From Pseudoscleropodium purum (lineage: Eukaryota; Streptophyta; Bryopsida; Hypnales; Brachytheciaceae): a stretch of 64,000 bases of DNA. The position numbers and the translations under genes are program-made. The notes beneath the pieces were generated by a model. That model was not told the origin of the DNA. It saw only the letters and a program-made list of their open reading frames with translations, and searched no databases. Location of the stretch: the NCBI GenBank assembly GCA_963969395.1, contig OZ017802.1, positions 5,644,501 through 5,708,500 on the forward strand, written 5' to 3'. Shown one piece after another: positions 47,604 to 60,356 of the stretch (the stretch's first letter is position 1; each line of letters starts with the position of its first letter).

Positions 47604-50600
47604 TGGGGCCTCTAGATGCTTGCAAGTTATCACAGCTTGCGAGCACAAGAAATAGGTTCGGTGCAACGGTCTGATGTGGCCGAGATCTTGCCACGTCATT
47701 GACCATTTTTTTTAATTTTTTAATTTTTAATTTTTAATTATTTTTAATTATTTTTATGAAAATAAATTTTGATAGCGGGCCATTCCCCTCGTTGCAGGGA
47801 ATAACTACGGGGGAACAAGCCCGAAATAAGCTTTTGGACCCCCCAAAACTCTTCTAATGCCTTTTGTCTCTTTGGGAGATAAATGAGAATTTGGATAGGA
47901 TTATATGATCTCAATTTTTAATGAAATATTTTAAAGATTGAAAAATACATTAGCTTCGTTTGGACATGACTTTTATTTCAATTGGTGCATGGAAGCAAAA
48001 GTTATGCAACACTTTGCTTTGAATAAAATTCATCAAGTGAAACAAAAAGATTTACAAAATTTGAAAATATTGAAAAAAAAGTTTGGTTTTCAAAGAAAGG
48101 AATTTTGTGTATATGGAAAGATGATATTCATTCTACTTGGAGTAGTGATGAAAAAGTGATGAAGAAATTTGTATTTGGGGAGAAATGGGAGAATCTTTTT
48201 CCAAAAAATATTTAAAAAATTTATTTTTCAACTCACTTTTCAAATAATTATTAAAAAAATGTTCCATGTGATTTAGTTTTTTACTAGAACAATTACATCA
48301 TTGGAATTAATATCTTTTAATTCCATCTAACAATTATAAACCAATTAGTTTTTTTTTAATCTTATATGTACTTTTGTTTGAATAAACTTTTGAAGGATGA
48401 AAATCAATTTCTTTTTAAATTCTAAAACTTTGAAAGCAATTTTTGAACTTAAGAAAATATTTAGGGGTTAATATGCAATCTATGTAATCTTGATTTATGA
48501 ATAGCCTTCTATCTACTAGTAGAAATATGGGTCACATAGACTAGTGAAAAGACCCTTGAGTAAAAAATTTAGGACCAACTAAAATAGATTTTGGTCTTCA
48601 AGGACATGTTCCCCAAGTCTACATGGCCCATGTTTCTACTAGTAATCTACTTATTATTACTAATTATTGGTGTTCTACCATGATGAACTTTACAAGTGAA
48701 TACCTCTCTATTACTAAAGTACACTTCAACATGCCTTTCCCTCCAACCGCTAAAACCAATTAGAGAATCACATTATGTAATTTTTTCATCCAAATTCCAA
48801 TTAGTTTTGGCTACATAGCAAATATATGATGATTACATGTACATATAGCTTAGTGACACTTGATAAGATATAAGTTTGATTCTCATGCATTTATCTTTTT
48901 TCTAATTTTAATTTTAATGAGCTCATACAAGAATTTGAAATACATGTCATAGAAGACAATGGACCAGTTGTTTCAAAGGTAGCATAACATCTTGCCAAAG
49001 CATCTCCTAACGTTAGCTGCCTCTTATGTTTCTAAATCTTAAAGCCAAAAGATTTGGTGTTATAACCTTTCAAAATGTTTTTCTTTATTGCACTTTTTTA
49101 TTTCAACAAAAAACTAGGAGCCACGTGAAAAAAAATTGCATTGAGAATGATATTTAGTATTATGTTACCTTCAAATTTATTTTCTACATTGGTGAACTTA
49201 TAATCATTCTCATTTTGTAGTTGGTGATTAGTATTTATATTGACATTTTCATTCAATTTTAAATACTACTTTAGGACTAGTTGAACTATCTTGCTACAAA
49301 TTATGTATTTTGGATGGAAATGTAGTTGACAATTGATGCTGTGGTATTGACATTTAGTGTTTGTAATAAATATTAAGAACTCTACATTTTATTATTACAA
49401 TAGTGTTGTGTGAATTACAATTCTGAAGATAAACTACTTCTCATCAACACGTGTTATGTGTGGCTCGACGACCCCTTGAACTAGCTTTGTAGATTAACTA
49501 AAGTAAATAGATTTACTATTAATAGATTGGAATTCAATTCAAAGTTCTATTTCAAGATTGAATTCAATTTTATTGTATTCTAATGTAGTTTTAATTGAAT
49601 TGAGTGTGCAATTGGGATTCAAAGTCTTAGAGTTGGGTTAGAAAGTCACCACTTCATCAATGCAATGAACACATTGCACATAACAAAAGGCTCATTTATT
49701 GTTTCATTCTATGAAGAATTGCTTCTAGATTTCCATTGGAACCACATAAAGAAGTAAGAGGTACATTAGAATCTCCAAAGATAAGAATAGTCCCTCTTGT
49801 GAAACACAATGGGAAGTTATATATTTTTACTATGACCACCTATAATGTATCTCTCTATTCTAAAAATGACATACTTTTTGCCAACATAGGAATCTTCTTT
49901 GAATAGTATTGATATCTACGTTCTTGGTAAAAATATTTATCTTCCATAGAAAATTATAGACTTTAGTAAGTACCTCTATATAGATGACACTAAATACTTT
50001 TTGAATGTAGTGTGGTTCTAACATGAAAATGAAAATAATGATTCAAATACATTGCTAAATAAATTCACAATAAACTTATGGTAAGCTTATGGCACCTAAA
50101 TCATATGATGTGTCCTGGATGTCTATGTTCTTCCATTTTTTTCCTCATTGTGCAATGCAACTATACACAAGATATATCCTACATATACCACTATTTCAAA
50201 ACTATCATCATTTAGTGTACATCTTCAAATGTTTGATGTTTGACGTTTGTACTCATCTCATCACTTAGTATTCAGGGCTCTCAAATATACGAGATCTTAA
50301 AGAAAAAATCACATGAAAAATTAATTAAAAAAATTAAAGAATAGATTTAGAGAAGCCATAATTTGATTCTAGGGGTAGGTAAGTTTTGTCCTTTCATCCT
50401 CATGTATTTGTGGTGACCAATTTTTTACATTTGACATGTAAAAAGAAGATTGAAATACTTCAAATTGGTTTCATAGTTTTCACACCCTCATGATCAAACA
50501 TTCCAATCTTTCAATTCATAAGTGATATTGTTAACTTTTCCTTTCCCATTCAACATTTAATGTGTTTGGTTTCAATCTGTATGGTTACAATTTAAAAAAT

Positions 50601-51881
50601 CTGATAAAGCTTATCAAAATGTTGGCTTTTTGTTAATTTTAGAGCAAGTTTCAAGAAGCTCAAAAAAGGCCTTGGGCATTTTCGGATTCATATGCAATGA
50701 AATTGTAGGCATTTGTTCCAACCCTTCTTTGAATTTTATCCCAAACTTTTGACTAGAGACTTTGAATCTCAAATGGATTTTCAGAGATGAAAGTTAGTTT
50801 GATTTACCAACTTCTCTTAGTTCAAAGTTTCTTGACAAAAATTATTCTACTATACCTACATGAGGTTTGAAGTTCTACATTGCACACAATTCCTGCATTT
50901 TGACAATTAGTGATCTAGCTCTCATTTTCAAATTGTCCCATACTCTTTGAAGATTCATGATGGACAATGAATTTCATTATAAAAGCAATCTCTCAACCCA
51001 TTGTAAGGAGTGCATGATTTGGAAATGAATTGATTTGAAGACTTTTCTAGTTTTTGGATTTTCTATACAATTCCATGGATTTGGGGGAGTGACTTCTTTA
51101 TTTTCAAAATTTTGATAAATCCTAGTCATCAGATCAAAATCTGTAAGAGGATGTGCTGGGGTCCATGAAATTCCATAACTGCTGAATAAAATACCAACCA
51201 TATGGAAACAGCACCTCTTTCTGAAACAATCGGTACAGTTCCGAACCTGCACTGCCGGAAAAAAAAAAGATTTCCTTTAAATGCTGAAGTTTTATCTTTA
51301 AGCACACCCTCTTTGTTAACGACAGGTGGGAACGGCCCCTAAGAGTGCAACAAACTCTACTTACATCGCAAAATGGGTCTTTAAAATGTTATTTTTAGCC
51401 TAAATTCAGAACATTTTATCCAACATGAAGATCATTTTGGGACAGAGGTAGTATGACGTACACATCCAAAACCCCATGTTATGACCATGATGATTGGAGT
51501 TTTTTTGTACGCATAGAAACAAGCTAAATCACAAAAATAAAAGGAAATGAAAGGGGAGGAGTGGAGTACCTTAGCTGAACTTTGGTAATACAATTACATG
51601 CTGCCTTGATGGCAGTCTCTTCTAATAAATGTGTCATATCCAAGAGGAGAATCAGAATTCCTCCAAACTCGCATAGGGTTCCATAACCGAGAGGGCTGAA
51701 ATAATCCTAAGAAGGAGCTGAAGCCTTCACCGTGTAACGCAAAATGCTTTCTGGATGGCTTTCCAGATTACTGTATAGATGAAAATTTGCACCTAATGGG
51801 TCCATAAATCGGATCATTTCTGGTAAAAGAACCTTGGTGATAGGGCTCGTCCTTTCAGGAATAAAAACTACTTACTCATGA
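47604..51881. other. AT-rich intergenic DNA, no gene seen
   Basis: No supported gene. A low-complexity 'tttttaatt' run lies at about 47705-47760. Copy B of the dispersed repeat covers about 47850-48750. A minus-strand frame at 51252-50977 lacks recognisable features. The last few hundred bases are presumably the 3' end of the RING gene. Confidence 0.5.
47850..48750 (+). repeat. Dispersed repeat, copy B
   Basis: Same-orientation partner of 7880-9100, with shared blocks in the same order. It begins shortly after the chromovirus right LTR. An open frame at 47938-48159 is part of the repeat, and the equivalent stretch in copy A is also partly open, so it may once have been coding. Confidence 0.45.
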
Positions 51882-54800
51882 TCAAAGTGAATGACTAGAT
51901 GAAGAAGGAAGTAAACTGCTGGATGGATGCACAGGAGGATCAGGAGAGGTTTCTACACCCTGTTCCTGCAAAGGCACTCGGCACAAAGGACAGCTGCCGT
52001 CGTTCCGGAACCATTCTTCCAGACACCTCACGTGGAACACATGCTTACAGCCAGGCAGCCTACACACAATCTCGCCTACGTTGTAGCTGTTGAGGCAAAT
52101 GGAGCACCTGCAACACCACAATCCAAACGCACCGTAAGAAAACAAACAGCTACGGAGAGGAGCTCGGTCCCTGTAGTAGCACTGGCTCACTTGTTGAGTA
52201 CCCTCGCCATCACCCTCGTTCGTCAATAATAATTAGTACAGATTAGGAAATTATTAGAAAATATGCAGAATCTCACAGCGTTCAAGATTAACTTTTGAAA
52301 AATCAAGACGTTTACATTCAGGGAATAAACTAAGAGTGTAGTATAGTCACATCTTTCCAACACAATCTATTGTTTATTTTCCATGCATTTTCAACAAGTG
52401 ATGAAATCTTTAGAAATGATCAGATAAGCTTTGATGAAAAGCTTGCATCCAAATAATAATAATAATTCATCGGTGACAAACTAGACTCTCTTAGAAAGAC
52501 CCTACTCAAACTTCCTCACATGTAGCTTTTGTCAATGCGAAGCAATCTCCCGTTTCGTCCACAGACAATAAATTATGCACTAATAAGGTTTTAATAAATT
52601 TCTTCAGAGCAGAATCAGAGCCCCCGGCAATGTTAGAACCCTACCCGTAAACCCATATTACAAGGGACCGTCAAAGTTCTTAAAAGTTCACTAAAAGCAA
52701 CTCTTAAAGCAACTGAAAATCTTTCCTACAATCAGATTGACTTGGAATTTACGAGTCTGCTGAAAAGGAGTTCTACCACATTTTAGCATGTCTTGTTTGG
52801 ACACAGTTAACTAAACTATTATATATAAGTGCTGATTATAGGTTTAATCCTACTTTCATATTTTCAATGATAATGTTTTACGCAAGAATCTATGGGGGAT
52901 GATCTTAGACAAGAATCATACCTAGGTGCAGTTACCTTAAAAAGAAACTCTTCAAGCAACTGAGAAAAGTTCCTTATACAAGGTTAACTTGGAGTTGTGA
53001 ACACTTGAAAGGGATTCTAACAAGCATCTTAGCATTTTCAAGGAGCTACCAACAGTTGGACCCTAAGCCTGGGTAAAAGGGCTTACCCAGCATCCTCCTT
53101 GGGGAGCAGTCCTTTCTGAAATGCTAGCAAAGGCAACGTGCTGATCATAAGTGTTTCCTGATTACGATTTTGCACCATTTCCTGTTCCCAAAAAATAATT
53201 ACACTGGTCAGACCAAGTCCAGGCTAAACAAAACAGCGACAATTTTCAAAGTGCCACATAGGTTTTAGTAACACAATCAACCAATGACAACATAGAACAT
53301 AGAACATAGAACATTGAATAACTAATTTGAAAAAATTTATGTACTCAAGTGGCAGCCACATAGAGTATTTGGAACTAATAATCCGTGAGTGTCTGAACTA
53401 AAAATAGAAATTTCACTATGGAAGATCATTGCCAACTACAGTGACTTTCTAAAGATATGTTTCGCATCCAAAAAAATAAGGGCAAGTTTCATTCTCACCA
53501 ACAGTGAATCGAACATATTTCCTTTAAACTGCTAAATAATTCATAAATAAATATGAACGGCCAAATAAGCACTGTAGAAGGAAAGGAAAGCAGTCATTCA
53601 TATAATAATGGGAATAGATGAGTATACCAATTCTTGGGGTGTGGCCTCAAAATCCATATTCATTCTAGATCCGCTAGTACCATGTTGTCCTCTCCTCTGC
53701 ATCATATGCCTGACTAATAATGCCATTGAGAGTAAGAATATGGAACTCGCAATTGCCGCAAGGATGATTACCCATATGGCTAGCTCTTTTCGAGTGCCTA
53801 AAAACACAATTCGACACACACACACAAACACAAACATAATTAGAACAATGGGACGAAAACGTTCCATTTCCATCATCATTATAACTCGAAAAGGACTTCA
53901 GGCCTCTTTTCAGTATGATAAGAATTTTAAGTTAATGGAGGAATTCTCTCCACCAGTATACTGGTCCTAAGATTGGCATGAACAGAGGTAGCTCCACCAG
54001 CTAAGCCACATGAACCTAGAGTCAACGCTACCTTTGGAAAAGAAGAACAAACTAATGAAAAACTCTGGTCATAAGATCAAAGTGAATGATTAGCTATGCG
54101 ACCTAAACCACGTAGACCTCGATAGAAAGTGCTAACATTGAAATAAAATCAACTAAAGAATAACTCAAGGTTAAAATCACTACATATAAATAGTTGCGTT
54201 GGGAGGAGTTCAACTAGAGAATCCACATGGACCTAGCCAATGAGCGCATACTAGACATACATTCTTCGAATAATATGAAAGAACTCATGTATTACAAGAA
54301 ACAAGCATTACCGTGACCTAGACATACGTATAAAAAAATCAGTGGACAAGTCACAAAACCAATATATAATAACAAATTCAAAGGGCAGCAAGCATGCTCA
54401 CCAATGATCACAAGTTCAAAATCAGAGACACCCCGATGCATGTAATCCACATTGAAGACTCCCAGGATCACGGCAGCACCACTGATGTGATACGTGTCAT
54501 TCGGCGTGGGGGCCAAACTGGAGTTGGAGAACTTCAAGTGGAAGTTTGTGAGTGTGGGGAAGTCATTTTGCTGCGCCAGAAGAATGGGATGTCCGGTGGA
54601 GAAGCTGAAGGAGACCGCAACATCGATATCATCTGGCAACTGCTGCGCCGACATGTTGATATAAGCCCATTCTCCAGGTTGAAGTTGTCCACTGTATGCT
54701 TTTCGCGGAGCACCTCGCGAAAGTGCTGCAATTCAAATCAGGGACACAAAATCAGCAAAACATGACACCCAGAGATCCAGGCATCTACAAACATGATGCA

Positions 54801-57800
54801 TAATCGACACGCTGCAATTGGCTATGTCCCTTTCATAGTGCTGCTGCAATGTGACAAGAGGTTATGTCTCAATGGTAGAGCACATACAAAGTAACGAGAG
54901 GCCACGCAGCTCCTTTCAGAGTGTAGCGGCCATGGCCATGTAACTTATTTCCGTTAGGAACAACATCGTAAATATGAAACTACTCAAACTTTCTCACTTC
55001 ACAGTAAATCTGGTTACTGCTGATGCAACTGGACCCCTCAATTTTGGTGCAGAGGCAACGATAGATACATGATCTCGTAAGGGTCTCATTTGGGGGGTGG
55101 AGTGCTGCTCAGGAGACACCCAGTATGTGTTCTCTATAGAGAGCATGTACTGTACTCAGGGGTGTTGACGCCTGAGCAAACGCTTGTCCCACATTTGGTA
55201 CAGTTCAAATGAAGGACCACCAAATCAGCAAAGACAAACCAGCAAAAGGAAAGCAAGAGGAAGAAGGAATCCGCAACAAGAGGCTCTACTACAAGTTGTC
55301 ATGTTTTGGCCAACTTACATCCTGCACAGTACGGGCCTCCAAACCCAGCTGCACAACTGCACACATCGTCTTGCACACACTGCCCTTGAGGGTACGAACA
55401 GTTCATGGGGCACAAGTTGATCCCATCACTTGGAACGACGGTGGTAATGGTCAGGTTGAAGGTTGAGTCTTCTTCCAAACACGCATCCGCATTGAAAATG
55501 CCAATTATGTAGTTTCCAGAACCATTTACAAAACGCGCGTGATGGCTTAATCGGTTCTGAAAACTTGGGAGATCAGCATACTTGACATCCTGCTCTATTG
55601 GTAGCGCATCAATGTTATCATCGTCATCAGTTTCAGTACTGTCGTCGCGTTTAACAAACAAAACTAAGTCGCCATATGCTCTTTCCATCTCCACCAGCGT
55701 GCGACTCTCATTCTTGTAAGCCTGCACATGAAAAAGCACAATGCCGTTATGCCACACATGAAATATTAACAAGCAGCTACGCTGTGAGGGGGTTCTGTCC
55801 CAGTAGCACAGGCTCGAGTTTTCAGTAAGGTCCTACTCAAATTTCCTCACATTCAATGTAAATGAAGCTTCTGCGAATGCAAAGCCTCCTCCCCTCCGGT
55901 CTAGAGCCAACAATCATCCCTGATTCAAAAGCTCTGCTATATATTAGATAGTCACATACGTTAAAATAGCGTGTTTCAGAACGCCAAAATTGTGACGTTC
56001 AAGTACCAAAAGCTCTACATTCTATGACGGATATAGATCTGAGGTTTCTGAACAGTATCAGCTTTCAATGAAATTGACCATTTTAACGAGGTTAAATTGA
56101 CAGATGGGCTACCAGATCAAACGGCGACTGAATCCTTCACAGTGAAACAACAGTAGAGGTAACACTTCTTCACTATTCTGGTTATGAAACGGATAACATC
56201 AAAGTATGTTCTTACAGGCACTCAGGTGAGTGTAAATGAAAAACCCACCTGGAACCGAAAGTACCTCCATGCCCCATGTGAAACAATGTCGTGGGTGTGA
56301 GAGAAACCATATCTTGATACTATGTCCTCTTCATCTGGCAAAGTCTCCACGTCTGGAGGAAACCAGTAAAAGATAGCCAGAGCTTCATCAATAACAAAAC
56401 AACTAGATAAGAAAAGATCGAAGTTCTATATCAGCTTGAACCCCGAATAGCCAAAATATCCACTTCATATCTGTAAGAGTCGAAGTAAAGCATCTAGGAA
56501 GGTAACAAAATATATCAATAGAAAGAATAATTATATCTTTCACTTCTGAACGATAGAAATCAATGTTTTTGGAAAGTAGTGTACTTGCCTATCAGCTCCA
56601 AATTGGAATTTCTATTTAGGGTTTAAAACAAGTGACAATATCTCTACAGAAACTACACAGCAATAGGGATCCAATGACGGACCTATGTCACAACCTTCCC
56701 CAGTCTCCAAATCGCATCGACACTTATCAAGGCTAACACAAGGTCCACTGTCAGGGTCACTGCAGCTCAAGTTGCAACCTTTACTCACTGCATTCAGAGA
56801 AATTCGACAAATTAATAAAGCATTCAAATCTATCAACGAGTACACCCCAAACTCATCAAGAAAAAAGAACGGAGTCACTGCCTTTTGCTTAAAAATTTTC
56901 ACGAGCATACAATAACAATTCATTCAACACAGTCTAGCCTGCGCGGTAGTACCTGAGCACCAAGCCTTTAAAGAATATTGCACAGGACCACAGCTGCTGT
57001 AAAAGCCAACAGTCCACGACTGAGAAGCATTTTGACCTAGAGGAATGTCCAAATGCCCATATAATCCATAACTTTCCCCGCCTGCAATCCAAAAAGTTCA
57101 AATCATGAAGTGCAAACACAAACGTGAAGAAAGAGATGCATCATGCTCCTCACACAATAGGAAGTGTCAGAGCTGGCCACAGAAGAAGGCAATTCCAAAA
57201 TCAAGCTAAAACCCCCACCAGAGGACTAGTACGTAAGAAAAGAAGTATGCACAATTGAGTACTAAACCTCCAAATCGCAAAAGGTTGACACCCCTACCCT
57301 GTAATTAGAAGAAATTCCATAGTCTCCAAACACTCTTAGTTTCCTACGTTCACTCTTTCGAAACACCTAAAAAATCTTAAAACAAAAGTACTAAGTAACC
57401 AAAAAAAACCTTTCTGACAGACACTCTGAATCTTGCTCAGTGGTCAACTACTTGAGAACTGCACAAAACGCAATTACAAAAACTGCAAGTGTGGACCAAA
57501 TTTGCAAAATTCCCTGCAAGAGGTCACCGGGGCAAATACCTAAGTAATCTGAAATAGTGTTGCCGTCGTCGTTGGTGCTCGTAACATTGGTTACTGGAAC
57601 CTTCTTCCCTTGAGTATTTACAAATACAGACCACGTGTGATTGTCAGCACATTGCTGGAAGATGCGTGCTTGCACCTCCAAGTACCTTAAACCCAGGGAC
57701 GGGTCCTGGAAACACTTGGAAGTGTCGAGCGGGTAGTACACAATTTGCTCCTCCGTCACGAGGTTCTTCATACAAACATTGGAAGCGGACAGAGTCACAT

Positions 57801-58835
57801 TATCCGCGTTTTCGTCTTCTTTACCTTGTTGGAGCGACCTCAACGGCTGCTTCGCATCGCAACCTGCCAACCCCCAAAACCAGATTATCATCAGCTGTGC
57901 TCTAAAATTTCAAATAGAGGTGACTCAAATCTTTCAGATCTCTTCAATCTGATTTATACGACCTTCTCTACAACGACATTCTAAACTATCCTGAACACTT
58001 GCCAACTACTATTCCCTGTGGCACACATTCAAACTATGTCACAGTGGAAGAGTTGCAACCCAAAGAGGCTTGAGTACTCATATAAGATTGGGATCCCCGG
58101 TGAAAAAGATTAAACAGGATCTTTCAAATCTCGTAAACCTGATTACTACGACCTTCTAAATATCCTGCACACTTGCCATATTACCACTCCCGGTTGCTCA
58201 CATTCGAACTAAGTCACAGTGGAAAAGTTGCAACCCAAAGAGGTTTGAGATCCCCCTTCGAAAGATTAAAGAGGATTGAATGTACGCAAAGCTGAAATAA
58301 GAAGCGCACAACAACCGAATCCACACATTGGAGGAAACCGACTAAACCCTACAACAAGTGTGATCCCTCCCAACGTAACCCTTGATTATAAAATCTCCGA
58401 CAATGCAAGAGTGGGTGGGACACATTCAAACTAAGTCACAGGGGAAATATCGCAACCCCAAGAAGCTTGAGTGCACATCAACGCTTGCAATTCCCGGTGG
58501 TAAGATTAAAGAGGACCGAGTGTACACATATTAAGCTGAAATAAAAAAGCGCACAGCACCTGAATTCATATACTGAAGGAAACCGCCTAAACCCTACGAC
58601 AAGCGCGATCCCGCCCAAAGTAATCCTCGATTTTGAATCTCAGACAATGTAAGAGTGATTTTCCAGGGTTTCTCAGATCGCCAGACTTCAAAAATACGAT
58701 ACCCTGCAAAAGAGGAAGCGAGCGTTTACCGCAGCAGAGTAGGGAGAGGAGAATCAAGATCAACAGCAGGTAGCCATGCACACCACCTCGACACCCAGCT
58801 GCGGCGGCGTGCTGCGACGGAGCCGCCCGTTTCAT
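51882..58835 (-). CDS. Transmembrane EGF-like RING-H2 E3 ubiquitin ligase, ten exons
   Basis: Exons: 58835-58730, 57863-57540, 57081-56953, 56787-56683, 56352-56249, 55721-55319, 54725-54402, 53797-53628, 53181-53087 and 52107-51882. All are GT-AG with consistent phases, giving about 661 residues. A signal peptide core (YLLLILILLSLLCC) opens the protein. The long lumenal or extracellular part has many N-glycosylation sites and two Cys-rich EGF-like pieces, at about 187-221 and 361-390 (CSCAAGFGGPYC). One membrane helix lies at about 504-527. The cytosolic tail carries a RING-H2 finger, CSIC...GCKHVFHVRC...CPLC, with all eight zinc ligands. It should place an E3 activity at the cytosolic face of an endomembrane or the plasma membrane. 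I do not recognise a named orthologue; substrates are unknown. Confidence 0.88.
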
Positions 58836-58888
58836 AACCCCACTCCTTCACTTTCCAATTCCACCAACAAGCAAAATCTGTCACTGAC

Positions 58889-58928
58889 ACTCTCACTCTC
58901 TCTCTCTCTCTCACTCACTCACTCTCAC
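58889..58928. repeat. CT/GA microsatellite
   Basis: A run of TC/CA dinucleotides (GA/GT on the minus strand) about 55 bp upstream of the RING gene ATG. It probably lies in its 5' leader or core promoter, where GA-rich tracts are common in plants. Confidence 0.7.
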
Positions 58929-59961
58929 AACAAACAGCGCTTCGGTAACAGGTCCATCGTCCTCATGAGAGCGAACAACCAATGTTGGCAGCGTGGTAAG
59001 TAGCCCCCGTGGTTGCCACCAATGGGGTAGAGCTGGGACAATGAGAAGCTCGGTGCGACTGGTCCAGATGTGCCCTACACCAAAGTACAGCAACAACCTC
59101 TCCTTCTCCTTCGTCTACCTTCTGCGCCCCCACCCCACCTCGTCTCGCCCTGTGCATCCCGGACGATTGGCACCCACCAACGAGACGAAAGGCGAAGGGG
59201 AAGGGACGATCTTCAACTTCGGTCATAGTCAGCTGGCGATGGCGGAGGAGGGGGAACAGAGGCAACTCATAATCAGGAGACATGATGGGGAAAAAGAGGA
59301 GGCTCATGAAGGTGCAAGAGGCCTGGCAGGAGCATCAGATACAACCTCCCTCAAATACAGCTAAACTTATGATCGGCTTGTTCAGCAGCTGCTTCCTGAG
59401 AGGACTTCACGGTCGTACCCAGTGCAACCACAGTCCTTGTGATTTCTACTTCCTTCGTGAGCGAGAATCTGAGAATCTGTTGTGTGCTTGGCTTGTGTGT
59501 TAGATTCGCAGGTCGTGGGATTCAACAGGTCTGGCTATTTCTGAGTCCACCGGAATCCATGGCCTCGTCGGGAGTTATGTGGCGATTTAATTTTCTGGTG
59601 CTGTAAAGCCGTCTTTTGGTGTGGCAAGCGACTTCGTGGGGGCTTTTCTAGTGAAGAAAAGGATAATGCGACTGGGCTTTAGGGGATCTGCTGCCGTGAG
59701 TGGGGTGAAGGCGCGGCGATGAACATGCTGAGTTTGACGACGGCGAAGGGCGAGGCAAAGGAAATTGATGAAAACGCAACCCGACGGACGCGCGTGCTGG
59801 TCACGGGAGTCGCGCCCGTCTGGAGGACGGCGCCTGCCAGATCTAAGGAAAATGGTTTAATATTAGTAGGAATTCAATTTCTGCTGGTTTCATGTGGCTG
59901 GTGTGGAAAGCATCCACAGTGGACACAGCAAAATGGCCCCGGCTAATGTATTAAGGGTAGG
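58929..59961. other. GC-richer flank upstream of the RING gene
   Basis: Composition is more balanced here and several frames stay open on both strands (for example plus 58993-59364 and 59719-59946). None shows a recognised domain or a coherent exon chain. It could be the promoter region of the RING gene plus the start of an unrecognised divergent gene. Confidence 0.35.
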
Positions 59962-60356
59962 GTAGCCAACCCATTTCCAACCATTCAAGCAATTACGCAT
60001 ATTTGAAGTGCGGGTTTTTGGAATTTGTAATTTTTCCCATGTACAGAAATAGAATACAGAAGGATTTCGTATTTTTCTAGAATTTTATTACACGAAACAT
60101 AATTACTATGAATTTTTTAGTTAAAGATATTCTTTGACCTATAATGGTATTATAGACCTTTTTATTTTTGACCATAGGCTGATTGCAAAATCAACCAAGG
60201 GCTTGTTGCAATATTGAGAATCTTATAGCTAATAGTAATGCACCAGAACTGTGTTGGGAATTGTGCCATGATTAATCATTGCTCATTTCCTACTAGTCAA
60301 AAAGAGAATAGTCTATATCACAAGAATGGGAGGGTGATTAGAAATGGGTTGGCTAC
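59962..60356. mobile_element. Small TIR element, about 395 bp
   Basis: The ends are inverted copies: GTAGCCAACCCATTTC at 59962-59977 and its reverse complement at 60341-60356. Similarity continues inward for a few more bases. The interior is AT-rich without an ORF, so it resembles a MITE. No clear target duplication was seen. Confidence 0.55.

Noticed and set aside
54858..54905. tRNA-like sequence 'ctcaatggtagagca'
   Set aside because: It resembles a D-arm, but there is no T-arm (GGTTCGA) or cloverleaf partner, and it lies in an intron of the RING gene.
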